From contig CAJKZK010000058.1 in assembly GCA_905204225.1 (NCBI GenBank), forward strand, positions 1 to 11,470: a stretch of DNA of 11,470 nucleotides. Direction: 5' to 3'. Under the pieces are notes generated by a model that was not told the DNA's origin, made no database searches, and saw nothing but the letters and a program-made list of their open reading frames with translations. A program made the translations under genes and the position numbers. Positions 6,485 through 11,470 of the stretch are shown one piece after another; the stretch's first letter is position 1, and every line of letters begins with the position of its first letter. This DNA is from an uncultured Bacillota bacterium (GTDB lineage: Bacteria; Bacillota_I; Bacilli_A; RFN20; CAG-449).

Positions 6485-8956
6485 CTATTTAGATATAAAA
6501 TGATATGTTGTTAATGTTTCATTGCCTTCATCAATATAATCACTAACAAATCCATCTCGTGGATTAATTAATAATAAATTAACGTCAAAAGATGATTCAT
6601 CAGTAATATTATATTCACAATCAGTTTTGATTACAGGTAAATAAGATCCAGTATATTGGTCATAATCTAAACCAACAGGTATGAATTTAGTAAATTTAAT
6701 TGTTTTAGTATTTTCATTTACAACAATTTCACAATTAACTTTATAATCTAAGCCTGAATCATTTACATTAAATACTGCTGTAGTACTAGAAGTAATTTTT
6801 AAACTATTTTCATAACCATAATTAGTAAGTTCTCTACATTCATAAGTATTTTTCATCATTTTTTCAATTAATGTAGTAGCTTCTGCTTCTTTTGTAGCAT
6901 TAAATATGATTGATGAAGAAATATTTGTTCCTTTTGCTTTAACAAGTAAAGTAGATTGACCTTCTTTAGCACTCATAAATGAATAACTTCCATTTTCATT
7001 TTTAGTTAAAACACCTTCACCATTTGAAATAGATACTTCAACTTCTTGGTTAGCCTCTTTAGGATTAACTTTAAATGTTATATTATCAATTTTTTTATTA
7101 ACTTTTGCTTCAATAGTACCATTAACTTCTTTATTATTAATTAATATTTTTACTTCTTGAGCATCAACTTTACCAACAGTAACAACAATTTCTTTTTTAA
7201 TATTATTTTTAGATGAATATACACCTAAAGTTGTAGTTCCATCAGCATTAACTTTAATACTCTTTTGATCACTAGAAATAGTAACAACTTTAGGATTTGA
7301 ATTATCCATAATTTTTAATCCATCAATAAGTGTTGTTGCCATATTTGGAGTAGGATTAATGTAACTTAAATCATAACTTTTGCCAATTTCATATTCTACA
7401 GGAACTTGTTTATTTGAATCTAATAAAATAGGTTTATAATCAGTAAAATATAATTTATTAGGATTATATTGTTCATTATTAAATGATTGATATTCACCAA
7501 AAGTTTGAGTATATTCTAATTTAAATACTTTAATTGTATTTGGATTTTCTTTTAATGTTTCATTATTAAAATCAAATGAATCATTATTATAAACTTTTGA
7601 AGTAACATTTATTGAAGTAAGAATATCATTAGTAAATGTATATTCACCATGATTAAAATATACTTCACCTTTTTCTAAAGCTGCTTCAGATGGTCTTTTT
7701 TCAATAAAATATGAATCAACTGAAACAACATTATCTTTTTCAGAAATAGAAGTATTTTTTAAAGCATTTCCACCAAAATATAAAGGAATACTGCCAATAG
7801 TTATCCCTTCTACAGATGGATAAGAACTTTCATATAAAAAATTCATTTGGAATTTAGCAATTTCAGATAATCCATCATGAGAATTCATTGAAAATGTTGT
7901 TGATTTTTTTATAGCGGTTGCATTAGAAATAGTTACTTTAGAATCTTCAGAAGCAATAGTTTTTCTATAAGAATCAGAAAGATGATTACCATTATTATCT
8001 ACTTTGAATTCATAATAACTTTCTCCATCCATGCCTTTAAATGATGTAAAATCAGTTGTTTTTGTATCATTATTTTTAGTAACTTTTTTAGTGCCATTAC
8101 CAAGCATAAAATAATTGCCACCGTTTTTATAAATGTTATGAGAAGTGTTTTCAACAGTGTGAGTTCTATTTTCTAAATTTAAATCTACAACATCAGAATC
8201 ATAACTAATATTATAATTAGTCACATGTTTTTGATTTTCTAATTCACTAGATTTATCAATTTTTTTAATTACTTCTGCAATATCTTTTTCACCTTTATTT
8301 ATAATTCTTAAATTATAATCTTGTTTAATATTTGTTCCTTTAATTTTAAATGAAACAGTAATATTATCAGTTCTTTTTAAAGCTGTCAAAGTATTATTCT
8401 TATTATCAAATGAACAATAATCTTTTAAATTAAATTCAGCTTCTAATTCTGGTAATTTATCACTATTAGGAGTGACACTAACATTAAGAGGATAAGTTTC
8501 ACCTACTATTAATTTATAAAATTTATTATTTGGAGTTTCAACAACCTCAACATCATTACCAAACTCAACTTTTAAAGATGTAAATGTTGCTTCTTCAACT
8601 TTGATATTTATTTCATCAAATTTTGATGGATCATCGTCACTAATTGCTTTAATCTTACAATTACCAACTTTTCTTGCTGTAACTTTACCATTAAAATCAA
8701 CAGATGCGACAGTAGAATCACTTGATTCATAATTAACAAGTTTATTAACTGCATTATTTGGTAATACATTAACATTTAAAGTTAATACTTCTCCTATTTT
8801 CATAGTAATATCATTATTTGTAATATCAATAGAATCTACATGTATTTCTTGAATTGATTCACTTTGGCTAGTATTACTACTTGTATTTGTTGTAGGATTA
8901 CATCCAGTCAACAATAAAGGTGCCACTAATAAAGTTAATAATAATTTATTTTTCAT
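6485..8956 (-). CDS. Lipoprotein with bacterial Ig-like domains, 823 aa
   Basis: The signal peptide MKNKLLLTLLVAPLLLTGC places the lipidated Cys at 19, followed by a Ser/Thr/Asn linker. Residues about 37-120 form a BIG2-type Ig-like domain, with 'MKIGEVLTLNVNVLP', 'VASVDFNGKVTA' and a closing strand. Residues about 126-218 look like a second, more divergent one. Residues about 225-505 resemble the modules of the neighbouring lipoproteins, with 'TNYNISY' (246-252) and 'FGEYQSFNNEQ' (486-496). Two further Ig-like segments appear at about 521-595 and 598-687, and a C-terminal module begins with 'TNYGYEN' (711-717). BIG2 domains are common in surface adhesins and stalk regions; no ligand can be inferred. 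GGAGAG (8962-8967) is 6 bases before the ATG, and the upstream gene ends 18 bases away. Middle gene of the operon. Confidence 0.9.
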   Translation of the reverse strand: MKNKLLLTLLVAPLLLTGCNPTTNTSSNTSQSESIQEIHVDSIDITNNDITMKIGEVLTLNVNVLPNNAVNKLVNYESSDSTVASVDFNGKVTARKVGNCKIKAISDDDPSKFDEINIKVEEATFTSLKVEFGNDVEVVETPNNKFYKLIVGETYPLNVSVTPNSDKLPELEAEFNLKDYCSFDNKNNTLTALKRTDNITVSFKIKGTNIKQDYNLRIINKGEKDIAEVIKKIDKSSELENQKHVTNYNISYDSDVVDLNLENRTHTVENTSHNIYKNGGNYFMLGNGTKKVTKNNDTKTTDFTSFKGMDGESYYEFKVDNNGNHLSDSYRKTIASEDSKVTISNATAIKKSTTFSMNSHDGLSEIAKFQMNFLYESSYPSVEGITIGSIPLYFGGNALKNTSISEKDNVVSVDSYFIEKRPSEAALEKGEVYFNHGEYTFTNDILTSINVTSKVYNNDSFDFNNETLKENPNTIKVFKLEYTQTFGEYQSFNNEQYNPNKLYFTDYKPILLDSNKQVPVEYEIGKSYDLSYINPTPNMATTLIDGLKIMDNSNPKVVTISSDQKSIKVNADGTTTLGVYSSKNNIKKEIVVTVGKVDAQEVKILINNKEVNGTIEAKVNKKIDNITFKVNPKEANQEVEVSISNGEGVLTKNENGSYSFMSAKEGQSTLLVKAKGTNISSSIIFNATKEAEATTLIEKMMKNTYECRELTNYGYENSLKITSSTTAVFNVNDSGLDYKVNCEIVVNENTKTIKFTKFIPVGLDYDQYTGSYLPVIKTDCEYNITDESSFDVNLLLINPRDGFVSDYIDEGNETLTTYHFISK

Positions 8957-8974
8957 TTTTTCTCTCCAATCTAT

Positions 8975-11170
8975 TTAAATGTTTATTAATGAAATATGTA
9001 AAAAGTCATCCATTGTATTTCCAACAACAATTTTAAGATTATCAACATTATTTGTATATGTAACATTATCACTTGTAACATAATTTAATGTTAATAAATA
9101 TTCTTTAAATTTAGCTATATAATTATTGTTATATTCAGTATTAGAACACATTGAATAAATCATCGCAACATTATCTTCACTATTATAATCCCAATCAATT
9201 ACAAAACCAACTTCACCAGTATATTTTGAATCAGGCAAATATGGTACTTTTTGAGCAATTTCTTCAGATCCTAAAATTTCTATTAAAGTATTATAATTAG
9301 TTTCACTTCCATCATCTTTCCAAGTTAATTTACTTGAAATATTTTTTATTGCATCATCAAGATTATTAACTAAAGTATTATTTACTTCATGACTATCATA
9401 ATTAAATGTCAATGTTTCATCTCCAGAGAAACCACTGCCACCATATTTATAAAATATAGTTGAAATAGAATTGTTATCAATTGTCATTTTAAGTGAAGAA
9501 GGATCAATAAAATCAGGATATGATATAAAGCCTAATGAATCACCAATATTAACAATATCACCTGTCGTTCTTAATTCATTATCTTTTTTAGATAATATTT
9601 CACTAGATATAGTAAAATTAATTGCGTCTAGTAATGTTTTATTTAAAGGTATCGGATTTAATTTAACATTATTTTCTCTATCAAAAGTAAAACTATAAAC
9701 TTTATTATCTTTTTTATAATAACCTTCACCATCTTTTTCTAGTGTTAATTGATTATCTCTTACTTCATATGTTCCTTTTAAATAAATATTATTTGATTTA
9801 ATTATTCTAGTTTTTCTATTTCCTTCCCAAGCAGAATCAGCTACATCAATTGAATAAGATGAATCTTCAGCATTAATTTTATTTAAATAAGTTTTAATTT
9901 CTGCATCATCTTTAGATGGAGTTTTTTTAGTACTATCGGATAAAACATTTGGAGTAGATAATACTTTTGTATCTAATCTATAATAAAAGAAATCTCCAGT
10001 ATCTCTATCTTGCATAATTCCTGTAAAGAAATAAATATTTTTAACCAAATCATTTTCTACTTCAACTTGTATTTTTAAGCATTTAAATCTAGAAAAAATA
10101 TTAGATTGAGTTATAGAATAAGCAAGTTGTTGAGCATTATCACCTAAATATAAATAATAATTATCATTTTCATTAATTTTTCTAAATTTATCTAATTCAA
10201 AATTTTCTTTACCAACCAAAGCAAAATCACTATATCTTTTTGTAGTAGTTTGGTTAACAACTTCATTTTTACCATTAACACCTATAAGAGTTAATGAATC
10301 GTCACTGTTTTTCTTATATGTTTGTTGATAAGGAATATCATTTTCATTAATAGTTGTAACTCTAATATAGTCATTATATAAATCTAAATTTACATTTCCT
10401 TCATAAAACATCACATTATTGTCTAAAGTATAATCAACAATAGAAGTTTCAAAAGAAACATTTCCAAAAATATTATTAGCTTTATTTTCTAATGTAATTG
10501 TAGGTTTTTTCCAATTAGATAAAAATTTTTCAACTGAATCAATCTTAGAATCACCAATATTTTTGACATTAACAATTCCTCCTTCTGGAGTATAAAATTC
10601 TAATTTTGCACTATCATAAGCTTGTAATTCAAATGTAAAATTATTATTTACTTTATAAAAAATAGCTCTTTTGATACCTGATGAAAAATCAATTTGGCTA
10701 GATAAAGCTTCTATAACACTTTCATCTGTAGTCATAAAATTATCTTCATAATCACTAAAAGTAATATTTGAAGTATCTAATTTAGCCATTTTATTTATAA
10801 AATCAATATTAGTTAATTTTTGTGAAGTTTGTTCATCATTAAATGTTTGACCTTTTAATTCAATAGAATCATCACTTTTTATTTGATAATCATAAGCATA
10901 TTTAGTATCTGAATAAGTATCTAATAACATAGAACCATTATTAAGATAACCAATATAATAATAATTTTTAGTAATAACATCTTTATAAACATTATTACTT
11001 AATGAATATTCTAATGTAAAATTACCTTCTTTCATTTTATTCAATGTTTCAACAATTTCATTATCAGTCAAAGAATCATCAATAAATGAATTACTTGATG
11101 AACTATTTTTATTACAACCAGTAAATAACAAGCTTAATAACGTTAATGAAATTAAAATCTTTTTTTTCAT
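8975..11170 (-). CDS. Lipoprotein with repeated beta modules, 731 aa
   Basis: MKKKILISLTLLSLLFTGC is a lipoprotein signal peptide with Cys19, followed by an Asn/Ser linker. The mature protein appears to contain three successive modules at about 38-220, 224-405 and 421-600. Each has a matching beta segment: 'SDDSIELKGQ' (99-108), 'SDDSLTLIGV' (289-298) and the weaker 'RDNQLTLEKD' (471-480). The last ~130 residues form a different domain, with 'VPYLPDSKYTGEVGFVIDW' (642-660) and a Tyr/Leu helix 'FKEYLLTLNY' before the C-terminal strands. Such a tail is reminiscent of lipoproteins from Mollicutes-like gut bacteria, but this is from memory. AGGAGAG (11179-11185) lies 8 bases before the ATG. It is the first gene of the operon, directly downstream of the predicted promoter. 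No enzyme or transporter motif is visible, and two Cys (364, 675) besides the lipobox are present. Confidence 0.9.
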   Translation of the reverse strand: MKKKILISLTLLSLLFTGCNKNSSSSNSFIDDSLTDNEIVETLNKMKEGNFTLEYSLSNNVYKDVITKNYYYIGYLNNGSMLLDTYSDTKYAYDYQIKSDDSIELKGQTFNDEQTSQKLTNIDFINKMAKLDTSNITFSDYEDNFMTTDESVIEALSSQIDFSSGIKRAIFYKVNNNFTFELQAYDSAKLEFYTPEGGIVNVKNIGDSKIDSVEKFLSNWKKPTITLENKANNIFGNVSFETSIVDYTLDNNVMFYEGNVNLDLYNDYIRVTTINENDIPYQQTYKKNSDDSLTLIGVNGKNEVVNQTTTKRYSDFALVGKENFELDKFRKINENDNYYLYLGDNAQQLAYSITQSNIFSRFKCLKIQVEVENDLVKNIYFFTGIMQDRDTGDFFYYRLDTKVLSTPNVLSDSTKKTPSKDDAEIKTYLNKINAEDSSYSIDVADSAWEGNRKTRIIKSNNIYLKGTYEVRDNQLTLEKDGEGYYKKDNKVYSFTFDRENNVKLNPIPLNKTLLDAINFTISSEILSKKDNELRTTGDIVNIGDSLGFISYPDFIDPSSLKMTIDNNSISTIFYKYGGSGFSGDETLTFNYDSHEVNNTLVNNLDDAIKNISSKLTWKDDGSETNYNTLIEILGSEEIAQKVPYLPDSKYTGEVGFVIDWDYNSEDNVAMIYSMCSNTEYNNNYIAKFKEYLLTLNYVTSDNVTYTNNVDNLKIVVGNTMDDFLHISLINI

Positions 11171-11203
11171 ATATAACTCTCTCCTATATATAAATGTATA
11201 ATT

Positions 11204-11232
11204 ATTAGAACATATCTAACAATTTTATTCAA
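11204..11232 (-). promoter_or_regulatory. Candidate promoter of the lipoprotein operon
   Basis: A -35 TTGAAT (11227-11232), a 17-base spacer and a -10 TCTAAT (11204-11209) on the - strand predict a start near 11197. That gives a leader of about 27 bases containing AGGAGAG. The -10 matches the one proposed for the 2064-3074 gene. Confidence 0.5.
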
Positions 11233-11240
11233 ATAAATAA

Positions 11241-11270
11241 TATGAAATCTATATAAATTTTAATTTCATA
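11241..11270. repeat. 8-bp inverted repeat upstream of the operon promoter
   Basis: TATGAAAT (11241-11248) pairs perfectly with ATTTCATA (11263-11270) across a 14-base spacer. It starts 9 bases upstream of the predicted -35 box. The spacing suits a dimeric DNA-binding protein better than an RNA terminator, as no T-run follows. Confidence 0.35.
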
Positions 11271-11284
11271 AGAGAAAAATCAAT

Positions 11285-11319
11285 ATTTATATATCATTTT
11301 TTTATATAGATATATAAAT
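11285..11319. repeat. 11-bp AT-only inverted repeat
   Basis: ATTTATATATC (11285-11295) and GATATATAAAT (11309-11319) are perfectly complementary around a 13-base AT-rich centre. Low complexity makes chance pairing plausible. It could be the end of a transcript from outside the window, an operator or nothing. Confidence 0.35.
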
Positions 11320-11470
11320 TTATATTGTAATATAATCTTATCGTTTTATTAAAAATTATGCTAAAACCTATTTATTATGTATGGTTACATATCAAATAAA
11401 AAAATAATTATTTTAATTTATGCAAATATATATTCTTTAAATAATAAAAAATTAGCTAAACAATATAAGA

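Larger units (their letters stand above)
11171..11470. other. Non-coding upstream region of the lipoprotein operon
   Basis: This 300-base stretch holds the operon promoter, two inverted repeats (11241-11270 and 11285-11319) and very AT-rich DNA. A + strand -10 TATAAT (11331-11336) with a weak -35 TAGATA 18 bases upstream could drive a divergent gene. An open + frame runs from the ATG at 11377 to the window edge, but it lacks a ribosome binding site. No RNA gene or riboswitch-like structure is evident. Confidence 0.5.

Noticed and set aside
9471..9698. 75-codon + strand open frame
   Set aside because: It lies wholly antisense inside the 731-residue lipoprotein gene and has no ribosome binding site or recognisable product.
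11401..11414. 14-base palindrome AAAATAATTATTTT
   Set aside because: Pure A/T in very AT-rich DNA with no loop; expected by chance.
11418..11470. Tail of a - strand gene entering from the right edge (16 codons, stop at 11418)
   Set aside because: Too short, no recognisable residues, and no convincing terminator follows.

Overview
The window is extremely AT-rich and its proteins are dominated by Asn, Lys, Ile and Leu. Shine-Dalgarno sites are strong (AGGAGA/AGAGG type), three proteins carry Bacillota-style lipobox signal peptides, and the terminators are simple hairpins with T-runs. Every Trp codon I read is TGG, and the gene stops are TAA or TAG, so the genetic code is standard, not the Mycoplasma code. 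This fits an uncultured, host-associated low-GC member of the Bacillota, such as an RF39-like or Erysipelotrichia-like lineage. The lineage is an inference.

Layout. (1) Positions 2-2032, + strand: the 3' part of a large, probably extracellular protein with a repeated beta-rich module and a long helical C-terminus. It is open to the left edge. (2) A hairpin at 2038-2058 ends this gene and the convergent neighbour. (3) Positions 2064-3074, - strand: an uncharacterised cytoplasmic protein. (4) Positions 3227-4530, - strand: an AAA_14 plus DUF4143 ATPase gene broken by a one-base frameshift just before its Walker A motif. It has its own promoter with palindromes around it. (5) Positions 4811-11170, - strand: three tandem large lipoprotein genes, transcribed in the order 11170 to 8975, 8956 to 6485, 6475 to 4811. 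They are tightly spaced and probably form one operon driven from about 11204-11232 and terminated at 4757-4787. (6) Positions 11171-11470: promoter DNA with AT-rich inverted repeats and no convincing gene.

How the parts relate. The three lipoproteins share a 19-residue-spaced lipobox Cys and appear to share a repeated module, recognised by a helix, a 'TNY' strand and a closing FGE/YGE motif. One of them also has bacterial Ig-like segments. They look like a co-expressed set of surface proteins with no assignable substrate. The ATPase unit is separate and is bracketed by two identical 31-base terminator copies 1,626 bases apart. This suggests a discrete cassette inserted between the lipoprotein operon and its neighbour, or use of a genome-wide terminator repeat. 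No rRNA, tRNA, CRISPR, riboswitch or insertion sequence was seen.
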